DNA from: Ischnura elegans
Lineage: Eukaryota; Arthropoda; Insecta; Odonata; Coenagrionidae
Reading direction: 5' to 3'
Assembly: GCF_921293095.1 (NCBI RefSeq)
Contig: NC_060258.1
Span: 6,524,607 to 6,588,606, forward strand
DNA length: 64,000 nucleotides
Under the pieces are notes generated by a model. That model made no database searches. It was not told the DNA's origin and saw nothing but the letters and a program-made list of their open reading frames with translations. Every line of letters begins with the position of its first letter. Positions within the stretch are counted from its first letter, which is position 1. This document shows, piece after piece, positions 34,395 through 47,603 of the stretch. Made by a program: the position numbers and the translations under genes.

Positions 34395-34960
34395 GGTATA
34401 GTCTATCCAAACAGGGAAGGCGGGTAAGAGATTAGGCACCGCTCGAGGTCCAACCATAGCTTCCTACCTGCCATCCGCCAAACGATAGCCGGGGTCTGGT
34501 AGACCGCTTTTGCTATAATTAGTCATGAATTGCACTCCACTCTGAAATATTACTGCATATAAATAAGCGTAATTTGTATTTTTTTTACAGTTTTGATTTC
34601 CACGTGTAATTTCATGAAAAAAGTGTAAACAGGACGGAGCTATGTCAAGTAGTTATGCAACACTTAGTGGTTTTTTTTGCAACCGCTATGTAAGTGTTAC
34701 ATAACTAATGGACGTAGCTCCGTCGTATAGAGACTCTTTCTTCATGAAATTATACGTAGAAATCAAAGTTATAATAAAAATTACATATCACGCTTACTTT
34801 ATGAGATAATTTTTCCGAGTGGAGTGCGATTCGTGACTCATTATATCGAGCGTGATCGACTGGACCCCGGGTAATTTTTGGCTGACGGCAGGTACGCGGT
34901 TATCGTTGGGCCCTCGATCCATGCCAAATCTCTTACCCATCCTTCCTTATTTGAACAGAC
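34395..34960. repeat. Long imperfect palindrome inside PB1 3' region
   Basis: Arms of about 270 bp meet near 34680. The innermost match is CACTTAGTGG with CCGCTATGTAAGTG. Further out, GACGGAGCTATGTC pairs with GACGTAGCTCCGTC, GCACTCCACTC with its complement, and GCCGGGGTC with GACCCCGGG. It resembles a fold-back MITE, but no target duplication could be set. No coding frame is present. Confidence 0.75.
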
Positions 34961-35630
34961 TACAGGTCCACCCTCGATTTCCGAAAAGATACAGCATTTC
35001 CCAGGCAAATTTGGAATTTATAGACTAGAAGATTATTCAGAATTTTCCCACTTGAGAGAGCCAGTGATTGAGATAAAATTCTTCAAAAATACTTTTCAGA
35101 ATCATTATTAACAACTTAGAATACAATTTGATCGTTATAACAAATGTAAAAAACCCTAATCATCAAATCATTTCCATTAGCTCAAAAGCAGGCAAATCGC
35201 AAGACTCGCGGCCGGTTTTTCCATCAAATAATCAAAATTCAATTCATATAAAATATTGAAACGAAGTAACGTATAAAATTATTTAGCCAGGTAATGCAAA
35301 TTGTTAATTTATGTGAACAAAATTATTATTGCTTTAATTAGAATACAGCCAATATGTAAGAATGTTTACAAATTGTATCAACGTCCGCATCTTTTGTACT
35401 TCAAATTCTTTTGAAAATTAACAAAATTACAACAAAATATCCCTATGCGACAATTATTCATATCAAACAAACAAATATTATCAGGAGTTATGAAAGGATA
35501 CTTAAATAGCAAAAAATAAGGCAAAATACAATTAAACAATTGAAAAAAGCGAAAAAAACGAGTGGGGTGTCAGAAACACCCCACGCGAGCTCTCACGTTC
35601 GTATTTAGGGCGCGAGTCACGGCGGGTTAA

Positions 35631-38100
35631 TAGTTGTGAGAATATTTTTCAAACATGTATATTTATTCTATGTATTTTCCAAAATTGAGAAGTGCATTTT
35701 CAACCATTTTACTTATTAGCCATGTAAAAATATTATTTAAATGTACCTTCAACAAATCCATTGATTGTGTCAATTCAAGGTTCTGTAATTTCATAACACT
35801 CCTGCCGAAAACTACATAAATTTAAAATAATTTTTCTTGATGTGTATTTGACAAGTTTATAATATAAACATTATAAATTTAAATATACCCCACATTTGTG
35901 AAATAACATTGAAAAATCCAAAAAATTTGTACATCTTAAAAAATCACAATTTACATCTTAAAATTTGTGAATCGCGGGCAATGGAACTCCAAAAATTATT
36001 GCTAAATTTTTAAACAATTTAATTTAAATTTAAACAAAGCTTGAAAATAGTGTACGTAATTAATAATATGTTTTTCTAGTGTTTTTTATCATTTAAATGA
36101 ACAGTGCAGCTCAAATGCGAAAAATATTTGCTTTTTCTGGGGAAATATTACCTCGCACCAAAAGACAACAGATCCGCCCAATGTGACATTTATGTCACAG
36201 CCTGTATCTCGGAAACTACATAACTGATCAACGTAATATTTTCAGAATGTAGTAAAAATGAGACCCTTACCATTCCCCTAGAATATGAATTGTAAATATA
36301 AAAAAAAAATTGGGGGGATCCAGGTTAACCACATTTCCGTTACCTCCAGGTAGCAGAGAGAATATAGCTATTGTTTAACAAATAATACAATAACAGAAAC
36401 GAACGAGTAACAAATGCTAATGCCGAAAATAGAGAAAAAAGTAAAATTGTGAAACATAAAAAGTAATAAAAAAACCCAAACACATTTATCAAATGGAAGA
36501 TTGGACAAATAAAGAGCTATTTAAAAAAATATGCCCTAGATATACGATAAAACCCAAAGAAAGGAGGCGTCACAAAGGCATGAAATAGGAATAGCTATAT
36601 TTCTTATCAAGACAACTGGTAACATGTTTAACCATTATATTCACTTAAATCCTTGAAAACCAAGCAGCAATCCTGAGGATAAGGAGACATTTACTATTGC
36701 TTATTAATAAGAAGATACCTACTTCCCGTCAACTGAATACTATACAAAGGATATGTGAATGTTGAAAATATATACGTGCATGAATGACTGCAATGATCTT
36801 CTCTAACGCCAGTGAAAATTTGAAAACGACCAACTACAACAAAAATGTACTAAGGTCACAAACATGTAGGAAAATGAATCTAAGAACCTAATTACTTAAT
36901 AACGACATTTCTTAAATGCCTTCCAACTGGTAAAAATTGAAAAAAATCCCATCTTAACCATTGTATGTCAAGTATGACAAGATTGTAAATTTATATTTTG
37001 CATCACATTTAAATGTACACCATCTTTGAAATTAATAATCTTTGACGAATATAGTGTTATGCCTACTACAAAATGTTATGCCTACATCATTATAATAGCA
37101 AACTACAGGGAAATGTCTCTCAAGTGAATGGTTCAAACAAGGTGAGACCAATGAACCAAAACAAACTAATTTTTATCAAAGGGCTATACAAACATGAGTA
37201 CATCTGGCAAAATATGATTATAAAATTGGAAAGAGCTTCATATGTTGCAAATAGATTTATGTGTACGATGGCTTTCAGATAAACTGAAGGATTACATTGG
37301 TAAGCCAAAATGGTACATTCCTTCAATTTACTTATAGCGTAAATGGGATTCAAAGTGATCTATAATTAAAAATACAAATACCATGGTGTCGGAAACATGA
37401 AATCAACAAAAATGTCTGAGTATAATCATAAGATATGTGTTACGATTGCACTAAACACACGAGTAATTAAGTTAACCAAAAAAAACTGAGAGGCTTAAAG
37501 AAAATAAATGAATATGAACAAAATTTTCATCTTCAGAACTGGCTCCATCACAATCTCCAAAGTATATCAGGGCAAATTCATCTCTGAAACAGAAAATATA
37601 AATTAATGGAATGAAAAGTAGTGCAATCACAATCAAAATGCAATGTCAATATAAGGTCAGTCTTCATAGTGAGATGAAATATGACTTCCATTTACAAGAG
37701 TTCAATGGCAGTATTTATAAGCAACAATTATCAAATATCTTCCAACAAACCCATGTTCTACAAATATCTTTTATTTTAGAAGTGAAATATGTTGGAAGAC
37801 TTTCACTATTGTTTGGAATTCACGTATGAATCACTGGATTGCTCTATCATGGATTTTAATATGGGCTCTCTTCAATTTCCTTATATTATTTTATCTTTAA
37901 CTTCGATATTTATCCATTAGATTAGTTTGTTAGTTTTGAAGTCACTTTCTTAAACTTATGACACATAAGATCTTCAATACATGTTATCTTTTGAAAAGAA
38001 ATCTGCATCTTGGAATACCGATAGTAGAATGTTGGAATAAAATAAATTGCATTTAAATATTCTAATATTACAAAACCCCACTACCATTAAATCAAAGTAC
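35631..38100. other. Intergenic or intronic, AT-rich, no gene
   Basis: The sequence is A/T-rich with only short chance frames. Later exons of the minus-strand ankyrin gene could lie here, but I could not identify one. Confidence 0.4.
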
Positions 38101-40475
38101 TCATAGGGGCCTATTACGAACGAGCGGGCGGTACGCTACCGCCGGGCGGAGTTTTCGTTCGGTATACGGTATCATACCGCCCCTTGCGATTACGAATGGG
38201 ACAGTCGGCAAGTCACCGCCGGGCGGAGAGTACGTGTCAGGGGGTCGGTAAGGAGCGATGCGGCGGAAGTGACGTTTGTATGAAAAATTCTGAGCTCCTT
38301 CAGCCCGAAAATGGTGTAGCCAATGGCAAGGGCGTGCGGTGTTCCAATTCCGCGGCAACTGTTCCTAGCAGACGAATATTTCGGCAAGAGTTGTTGGCAG
38401 TCGATTAAGGCAATTAGTGGTATTTATGGATTAATAAGGATGTGTTCTTCGTTAATTCACCTTAAAAGTTTGAAAAATGAACGAATTTTGCTCCTCAATT
38501 CTTACTTATAGGATAAAAAGTTGAATAAAACAATAATTAGCCGTGACTTACGGAAGATATCATCAAAAAATCACGTATGAGCAGACGCAGGTAGTGACAA
38601 ATTGCATGGCAGACCATTGAAAAATTACGATAGAAGTACTTTTAGGGCAAACGGGCAAGGTGAACCACCAATTCCATTATAGTTTTGACCGAAATGTCCA
38701 TTCTTAAAAAATATATGAAAATCCACCACGAATACTTAGCTTGAGAGCCTTAATCACAGACAATATGACAATCAACATCTGTGAAATGACATAATATCTG
38801 TTGCTCTGCATTCCTTTCGTGTAAGTAACGGGGTTTGGAAACCTAATGCAAATTCAGAGAACAAGAAAGGCACTTTTAAAAATAATGAAAAATAACTTTT
38901 GGCTGTTATCTATGAAAAGCAATGGAGAATTAAAAAACACAAAATATTCACTTCTGGTTACAATAAAATTTTATTTCAATATAATGTCACAGAGTTTCAC
39001 CGTTTCTTTGGTTTAATCACGGGTACACAACCACAGCAAAACAGTCTGCCCACAATAAACATGTGAGATCGCGAATCGGTTCCTCGGCAATCACACACAC
39101 AGGCTACAACTTATTTCAATATTTCAGGTAAAATCCACAATCGATACATGCTCACACCATTATAGATAATGGTAAATAGGCAAATACGATCATCAAAAAC
39201 TGGAAGTCACTACCATTCCTATATTCATCACGTAAACATTACTATCAAGAGCTCGCTATGATGAAAACAACTATATAATCACTGATTTTAATCCTCACAT
39301 TATCCTACGCAAGTGGCACAGGTGACTTTTCTCACAACAACTCCTTGGTACGAAATTGATATACTAGTATATAAACAAATTTCACACATGGCTTTGAACT
39401 TGATAGCTTGATCGTAAAATGTTATCTCTGCGGTGAATGACGAAGGTATAAACGCCACTGACAATCTTTACATTACTATCAGACACTTCTCGATAGCGTA
39501 AACCACTGTTTAAAAACCAACCACAATGGAACAGTGATAACTACAGCTCTTGGCAGATGTTTGTCAACCTCGTCAAACTTTGTGCATTACAACCACTGGT
39601 ACTGTGATTAACGGTAGTTGTCACATTGAAAATAATACTATTTTGAAACAAAAGATGTTCGTAGAAATCTCCAAGCAGCGAGCAAAAGTTACATTCACCT
39701 CACTATTCAAGCAGTTATAACGTTGAAAATAACACTACTTTGGCACAGAAGATGTTCGTAGAAATCTCCAAGCAGCGAGCAAAAGTAGTATTCACCTTGC
39801 AATACAAGAAGTTGTCACGTTGAAAAAATAATATTTTGCCACAATAGATGTTCGTAGAAATCTCCAAGCGGCGAGCAACAGCTGTATTCACCATACAATA
39901 CCAGCACAGGCAGTCCTTAACGACGAATTTTCCGGAACCTATGAAGAAATGGAAGATGTTTTTGCATATAAAAACATAGCGGACATTAAAAAACATCCAA
40001 ATTGTTCTAATTAAATAAATGAATGAGGGTCAACTTACAATCAACGTATCCATCTCCTACGGCCGTGGCTCTCTCTCTCTCAGCTCAGACGGCTACAACG
40101 TTGTTATATGGGTATTATACTTTTTTTGTTCAACTGCTCCAGTCGGCTCCAGTTTTATATTTTATACGCTTACTCAGATATTAATATTATAAATAACACA
40201 AAATATGATAGCTTCCGAGTTTCTATCGTCGGATATTTTGTTTTAAAAACGCCAGCTCGACCTGAAAAATGTAAACAGACGTCCGCCATTAGGGGGTCGG
40301 TATCTCACCACCGGGGTAGCTGGCCGTGGTATCATACCGACCCCTAAGCCGTGGTATGATACCGACCGGTGGCCACTCGTAATCGCTCGGGGGCGGTAAA
40401 CGCGCTTCGGGGCGGTATGATACCGCAGGCGGTATCTCACCGCATGCGGTAAGCCGTTCGTAATAGGCCTCATAG
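38101..40475. mobile_element. Unclassified DNA-transposon-like element with compound palindromic ends
   Basis: TCATAG at 38101-38106 and 40470-40475 flanks inverted ends GGCCTATTACGAACG (the left end has extra G). The outer 180-200 bp on each side is GC-rich and packed with palindromes GGTATCATACC/GGTATGATACC and GGCGGTA motifs; an ATTACGA motif recurs internally in inverted orientation. The 2 kb interior is AT-rich, has no transposase, and contains a 97-bp tandem repeat. The ends do not let me assign a superfamily with confidence. It lies just beyond the splice donor of the ankyrin gene exon, so probably in its intron. Confidence 0.75.
39621..39910. repeat. Tandem repeat, about 97-bp unit, three copies
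   Basis: The block GATGTTCGTAGAAATCTCC recurs at 39654, 39751 and 39847 (97 and 96 bp apart), each preceded by a TTGAAAATAA-type stretch and followed by AAGC(A/G)GCGAGCAA. It lies within the element at 38.1-40.5 kb. Confidence 0.85.
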
Positions 40476-40745
40476 AACACATGAGAGGAATATCTAAGGA
40501 TGTATTCAATGTACCAGAACTTTCATTTCACCTCTGCATGCCATTCCTATCTCCACCGAGTGGCCGAATATTGGGAAATCTTGGAAAATTAAATTACGAA
40601 CAAATCTTTCAACTATTCAAAAGTTTGTTTACATTTACATTTATTAATTACCGATTTATTGGCTAAAACAGCTATTATGATTTCAATGTTTTAATAAAGA
40701 CCATGATGTAATGAAAAAAGCATAAGAAATAGACATAATACCCAC

Positions 40746-42068
40746 CTTTGCACTGGCTAGAAGTGTTCCCATCACATTGTTAGAATAGAGAGAGAGGAGG
40801 AGAGGGTAATTCTTCAGCAGTCTAGCTCTTCCATCTGTGGATCCATAATAAGCGATAATCCAAGGGACAGCTGCAGCCAGCCAACATACCTTTGCCTTCA
40901 GTGTCTTCCCATCCAATGCAACTTTGATATCATCATCTAATACCTCTCCCCTCTTCATTTTCTCCTCCAACTCCTCTAGAGCCCTCATCCACTCAAGCTC
41001 GCCTTCAACATCTCCCTTGCTATAAGGACTCCCCTCATTATCAAAAACTAACTTCAGTGATAATTGTGAGAGGGCACAACCTAACTCAGCAAATACGAAT
41101 TCCTCTCTAATACCAGAACAATCCTTTGCACCCAAATATACAGTCTCACTCTCAAAATCACAAAATGCTTCCCATTTACTCCCATTCCTCTGTGTCCCAT
41201 CCAAATCCACAAATTTCTCCTTCATCCCTCCAATGTAATAAGAATCACTGTCCACCATCACCTTCACCCGATCATCCCCACTTAAAAACTTAATAATACA
41301 CGCAGTACACTCATCTCCATCATACAGTCTCTCATACATCTTACGCATTTCATCAACTCCACTTCCATACACTATCCGCGTCTTTTGCATCATGGCATCC
41401 ACGCACTCCTGCCTTGCTCTGGCCGGATCGGATGTAGGTTGACTTAAAGATGCCTCCCCACTAAATCCAAACTTGATCGACGTTACATCCTCTGCTGTTG
41501 ATGCCACGGGCTCTTCCAGACAACGCAACGGTGTGTCATGGCCACACACTTGCGCCTTGAGTTCCTCCAACGATGAGCTCAGCTGTCGCACAAGAGATTT
41601 CATCTCTCGCCTCAATGAGTCCACGGAGGACTTGAGAGATGCAACATCACATTCTGGGCTAGCCACGGGTGTTGCATGATCAGTGCTCCTACTCGAAGAT
41701 GCTTCCAGACGATGCAAAATAACTTGGTCCCTCTTGTGAACCAACGTCACCAACTGCAGCACTTTTGAGCGTTCTACATCGTCAGGGAACTGCCGCACCA
41801 TCTCCTCAGCCGAAGACAATGCATTCTGTTGACTGTCATCTGTAATGTCTGTGTCGGCCCCTCTCGCCAATAGTTCCTCCACCCAGTCAGTTTTTCCAAG
41901 TCCCACACCAACATGCAAAAGTGTTTTTTGCCGCATGTACCGAACATCAACATCTTCCAACATGTTCAACAGCTCTTTATGCTGAAGCAATGGACCAGTA
42001 AACAATCCATTTAAAAGCCTCTCCTCAACAAATTGCTCAGCGCCGCTAGCAGAAATGTTGCTTGCCAT
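40746..42068 (-). CDS. Ankyrin-repeat protein with a degenerate zincin-like region, first coding exon
   Basis: The ATG at 42066-42068 follows 140 bases of leader. The exon encodes 441 residues and ends at a clear donor (CAAAG/GTGGG at 40746/40745), so the frame's last 20 residues after K441 are intron read-through. One ankyrin-like unit lies at residues 47-88 (TLLHVGVGLGKTDWVEELL, then ARGADTDITD). A heptad-like Leu/Glu stretch at 141-175 suggests a short coiled coil. Residues about 225-350 resemble an arthropod domain that often carries an HExxH-type metallopeptidase motif; here the site reads AELGCALSQL with no His, so a catalytic role is unlikely. The tail NYPLLLSLYSNN matches the same remembered family. 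No signal peptide is seen, so it is probably cytoplasmic. The function is unknown; later exons are not identified. Confidence 0.75.
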
Positions 42069-42209
42069 TATTTCGAAAGAATGAAATAATTATTTAAGAG
42101 TATGTTGGATTCAGAATACAGGGAGTTTCCAATGGGAATCAGGTGTGGTGGCGTTGGTCAGCGAGGAGTAACACGATCTCAATGTTGCTATGAAAGGATG
42201 AAATGTTGA
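42069..42209 (-). other. 5' UTR part of the ankyrin-gene exon
   Basis: Read on the minus strand, a polypyrimidine tract and acceptor CTTTTTCTTTGCAG end at 42210, giving a 141-base leader before the ATG. At least one non-coding upstream exon is implied at higher coordinates. Confidence 0.5.
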
Positions 42210-45200
42210 CTGCAAAGAAAAAGAATGAATTTCAAATTATTACAAGTTGTCAAAAGCAGAGTGGGAACATAAAAACTAAAGCATAAGCGTGACTTGAGAA
42301 AAAATATCTGGCTTACAATGCAACCCAGAATAAATAGGAAAATGATCTGGAATGGCATTTATTTAAACTTCAATCACTCACAACCATCGTTTTTATGAGG
42401 AAAGAACAATTCAGCTGGAGACCAAAATAGATACAGCTACACTGAAAATGTCGGGACAGTTTTCTACCAAGCAGGAATACTGATCGTTTATTACCAAACC
42501 TATAATAAAGAGGGAAGTGAGGTTAGAATGAAAATATAGATGAAATGCTCGAAAATCTATTAGGTGACATGATTAGATGGGAAAACAGGCTGCTGAAAAA
42601 ACAGAAAAAAGAAATAAGAACAATAGATGAAAATCAACAGATGCAGGTGCTACATGGTGGAAGTTTGAAATATTTAAATTAGAGATGGTAACACTTTTCC
42701 ACAGTATTTCATGAACAATTCTTGTACCAGATGATGACTCTGTGAGCTAAAACGCATCATACTCATTGAAATGTTGTGGAAAAGTGCTGCCCACTTGTAT
42801 TCAAATGGGAAAAAGGTTAACAAGTAAATAAATAAACTGAGTAACAACTTAATAGCGGATGCTGGCATGGGTGAAAGTACATCATATAATTATCAATATT
42901 TGCTCGGTTACTTTCTAGAGGGCAATTCAAGTACAATAATTTGTCCATCTTATGAAACGCTGTCTTATTCCCCTTTGTGCCATAAATTGAAAGCATGCTT
43001 ACGCCAGGTTTTCCTCCTCCATTCCTCCTCTTCTCTTAGAAATGCAAATTACCTTAGCTCTCAATTGCCTTCCCCATATACACCATCACTTAAATTATGT
43101 TACTTAACTTAATCATTGGACTACCAAATTTTTAATCCACCACTTCGTCTTCAGTTCCTTTGTCTCCAGTTCATCGGAGGTGGAGAAAAAAACAGCACTT
43201 CTACATTATTGAATTTCATAAGCTGTGAAATTTCCACTTTTCACACTACTTTATCTTACAAAATTGTACTTTTCATGAACTTTTATCAGGATTTTAAGAA
43301 GCAGGATGGCGTCAAAATCCATTTCCACGCAGGGATTTCCTAAGTATTCCAAGGCAGGGCTCACCGGTTAAGATTTTTAGCCCCCCTATTTTGAGCCCCA
43401 GCCGTGGGCCCCAATCACCCCACACCACCCCTGCTAATCTTCCTTACATACTCCTCCTGTCCACTTCTTATCTCCCCCTGATATCCTATTTATCTCTATT
43501 GGATATTTCTCATCGCCAGTGACTTAGTGTACATGAATTAAAACAAAATTGAGTCAAATGGACAACATCGTTCAATATTTCACTTATCTTATTTTTATGG
43601 CATTAATTGAGATTTAAATTCTCCACGATAATGGTCCTACTCACCTACACGATCTCGTCCAATTTCTTCAGTAAAAAATAAGTCTACACAGATATTAGAG
43701 GTGGCCTCATATTATATTGGAGCATAACTTTTCTATCTTTCACTTAGCACACGTTGAATATTTTTACTTGAAATAAGAATAAACTATTCTGTCATCAATT
43801 AAAGAGTAAAATTTGTTGGCTGAACAACGCTCAGATGACTAGAGTACAGATGGGGATATTGGGGAGGGGTACAGGTTCACGTGCCCCCCTGATTCTTTGA
43901 AAACAAAAAGACAAGTTTTTTAACCTGGTTATCATTGCGTTTGTTTTGGATTGAGTATCAATCATAAAATATCATATTAACAATAAAGAGAATATTTTGG
44001 CACATTAATTGTCTTACGTTGTTCGTAATCCCAATTACAAGAAGACACTGGCATTTACAGGTAGGATATTAATTTAACTGTGATTTAAATGAATGTAAAG
44101 CGAGCTCTATCTCTCCGTGCACATTCCTTTATCTCCCCCAAAATACACTCAAATGCCTCTGGAAGCGTCTTTTACACACAGAAGGCGACATAACTATTAA
44201 AAGGGCATGTAGCACTAGAAACGATTTAAGACTGAACATATTTAGGCACATCATCTCATGCTATAAACATGACGGAAAAATAAGATATATGAAATAAAGA
44301 CAACAGATTAAAGTTTTATAATAGTCGCTAGTCATATTAAGTGAATATATTACAAGTTATTAAACTGTAGATCACCCACTTTTCTCTTTAGTAAGGTAAT
44401 GAGTTTATAAAGCAAGAGGTATGCGGGGTTAGGTATGAGCAATTAGCCCCAAGTTCCTTGTTTTCCTTTGTGGAACCACAAACTTCCAAATAAAGTTTAT
44501 TCTAATTATATTCAACCACAACCATTAATATACAATGGCCTTGATCGCCTCTTGTCACAATTGAAACAATCTCCTTCATCTCGTAATCCAGCTAGCCTGC
44601 CTTAGTTCATTCCAACGTTTTGACTTCAATCTTGACCGCTTCGGAAAGAAATTCTCGTGGCGAACATATCGCCTGTTGACCGCTGCTCCGGAGCACTTTC
44701 CTCGAGATTGCACTGTAGCCAATGTAGCGTTATTTGGACCTCACCCCATGGTAATGGAGATTTCTAAATAGTCTTACTCTCTTTCAGAATTGTACTATCA
44801 CCTCACCTTGAAGAGTAGCTCACTGAAGATCGTATCCTTAACTTTCAAATTCAGCGTATTGTTTACAGGGTATTTCGGATTGTGCTTACTGCATCCCAGC
44901 TAGCACATTATAAACCATTGATATAAGATGAAAGGAAGAAATACAGAAGGCGCTTATCAAGTAAGCTTGTTATGGGTTTCTGACGGCCAGGCCGACAAAC
45001 ATACAGAGTAATGACAAAATGGATGCCAAACTTTCAGCACTTCCGTAGATTATTCTATCGATTTAGAGTATTCATTAAGGTATTTACGAATAAGAATAAT
45101 TTTTCCATTCTTGGCACTTCTATAACATGAGTAGAAATAACATTAAATGTCCATAATTTGAAAATCATTCACGTTTATGCACTGATGGCAAAACAGCGGA

Positions 45201-46205
45201 CAAAAGAAAGGACAGACGGAAGAAAAACACAATTTCACACGAATAGTGACGTAGAGTAATATAAAAATGCCTTTGGTAATCTCTAATATACATATTGTAT
45301 TCATCGCGTTATCAGGCCATAAATTAAAATTCATAAATGTTGTATCATGTGGACCTTGAATAGTTTCAGTTGTTCACGCATATACCAGCAAAGTTTTTCT
45401 ACGTTATTGAATTTTAAACTGGTAACTATGACCATTGCAGTTATCAGCTGCAGTGGTGATGTAGTTAGAGTGCAGAACTGTGGATACGTAAATCATTCGT
45501 TCGAAACTCCTTAGCATTATTTTTTTCTTTTCGCCGCAAGAAAAATGTACTTTTATTATGCTTTTTATCTTCACCAGCCCGTCCCTTGCAGTTATTAATT
45601 TTTTTCTATTTACCGGAAAATCTGTTACCATTTGCTCTCAGAAAGACTCATTGATGGCATTTCTTACCTATTCTTCTCTCAAATCTTACCCTTCCTTAAT
45701 ATAAGCCCCGTACCTTACGATAAGCTGCTTGTCAATTTTACCGAAGAAAATCACAAGAAACAGATAACTCCCTTACTTTGTGCTATCTGGGATATAATGA
45801 AAAAAAAAACGTTGGATGTTACACTTGCAAGACTTCGCAATATTCAGCCAGACTTTGGAATACACGCAAATCCATTTTCGAGATTTAATTATTTCAGTTG
45901 GTATTGTTTCGTTTTGGTTGTTAGGAATATTTTGCATTGTCTGCATCTCTAAAGAAATTGAATAGTAAAATGAGGACTAATGCCTTTTCAGGACGTACTT
46001 TATCTTTATTTTATTATTCTAACCTATTTTCTCTGCAAATATTAATATAATATTTAAATAAGTTTTATGTATCAATAATAATCTTGAATATTTTCCTCAT
46101 TTTTACAGAAACAGATGGCCTTTCTAAAACATGTATTTAATCACCCTTGCTTGAAAAATGAAAGTTTAGATATTCTCAATGGTAAGATGAGAGTATCTTA
46201 TAGAT
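42210..46205. other. Intronic or intergenic, no gene recognised
   Basis: The sequence is AT-rich. A GC-richer patch at about 43350-43450 with runs of C may be part of a repeat. The 106-residue frame at 45632-45952 has no recognisable domain. Confidence 0.35.
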
Positions 46206-46745
46206 TTTAACATCATTTTAAACAAAAGCAGTAAATAATAAGCTCATAAGAACTGACTCATGCCGGCCTCTGATTGAGGTTGTTGAAAAGCTATTTCGTA
46301 TAATTATTTTGCGATAGGACTACGTCTCGTGGAAAAGAAATTGGTGGATTTCATTTGAAATAGATTTTCGTAGTAATGTTTTTCAGGTATGGAATAAGTA
46401 CAGAGTAAACTGTGGCAAAAAACGTTTTTTGGATATAACAAGAGAAATATTTACTATCCGTTCTTATCATACATTATATTCAAACTCAGTTGGTCGATTG
46501 TATTAGATAAGATCATGCATGTGAATTTAAAGTAAGGCAATCACGCAGCAATGGATAATTCATAAAAAAGCTGCAATAAAATGCATTTGCACGTACTTAC
46601 TCACTAGGTTAGGCAATCTGGTTGAAATAGATATTCGAACTTTCCTCGACTCCCGTATTTCCAATACAGAGAAGGCAATCCTGACACGTAAAATAAATTA
46701 TTTCTGTCACTGAAATGGGAAAATTATTATACTCGTACGAAGCAA
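46206..46745 (+). repeat. 0.55 kb dispersed repeat, copy 1
   Basis: It aligns with 50080-50640 in the same orientation across shared blocks such as CATAAGAACTGAC, TTCAAACTCAGTT, GGCAATCCTGA and AAAATAAATTA, with many substitutions and small indels between. No terminal repeats or coding frame were found. Confidence 0.75.
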
Positions 46746-47603
46746 ACCTTTCCTTAATGCCTTTTTAAACTTGCAGAAATTACAATCCAATATGAGGGAC
46801 AAATACTTCTCAGATAACAGGTGTTGAAGAAAATATGGTGGATCAATTCGTGAGATGCAACTCGCACTCGTCTCATGACTTAGGAAATGGCCTTTACACC
46901 CACAGACAGCGGACTTATCTAATCTTTAGTGCCTCATAAAAAATGGAGGAGTAGGTATTGCGAATATACTACATTGTTAGTCTTCCCTTGGGCAAAAATA
47001 ATTGCCATTTTCTCGACTGAACATAATGGATAAGAAGGATAAATATCTATTTAACATTTTTTCTTGGGTAGGTTGCGATTCTTTGCAAGATTACTGAGAT
47101 ATGGGATCACGAGATGAAGATGAAGGCAATGGATTTTGAGCTGAACACAATGGCTAGCCTCTACCCCTCGGGTAATCCAGATAAGAAAGCTGACAATTAA
47201 ATCTCACAATCAAATAGTGACGCGAACTATTGGCCCAAGAACTGCAAACGCTTCTTCATCAGAGAAACTATTTAAATCCAAACATAAGCAAGTTTTATTA
47301 AAAAACCGAATGTAATAGTGATAACCAATAAACAGTACCAACCAAAGAAACTGTTGGTAGGTACCTATACGTTGATGTAGTTATTTCTAACATAATGATA
47401 AGATAATCCGTGCCGTGGTTGAGAGAAGAAGGTCGCTTTTGCCGTTTTCGGATGTTGGCGAGACGAACGAAGATCAATTGATTTTTCTATACATAGCTTG
47501 ATATACGAAGATGATTTGAAGTTTATTGCGTCCTCTAGTGTATAATAAAAAAGTTTATTTTTAAGTATCTCATATCCTTGGTTGCACACCAAGAAAGCCA
47601 CAG
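46746..47603. other. Intergenic, no gene
   Basis: AT-rich sequence without a recognisable feature. Confidence 0.4.

Larger units (their letters stand above)
22980..35630 (+). mobile_element. Outer piggyBac element PB1, interrupted by PLE and PB2
   Basis: TTAA at 22980-22983 and 35627-35630 flank a perfect 17-bp inverted repeat, CCCGCCGTGACTCGCGC. Just inside each end is a short hairpin: GGGGTG...CACCCC at 23001-23019 and GTGGGGTGT...ACACCCCAC at 35562-35584. The total span is 12.6 kb, of which 8.2 kb is the nested PLE and PB2, so PB1 itself is about 4.4 kb. The transposase gene lies on the plus strand in two parts, and a 5'-UTR intron (GTAAGT at 23578, TTAG just before the ATG at 23679) is suggested. 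The 3' part also contains a long palindrome (34.4-34.96 kb). Confidence 0.92.

Noticed and set aside
43350-43915. CAGGGCTCACC start as a second hAT MITE
   Set aside because: No 8-bp duplication or complementary end was found.
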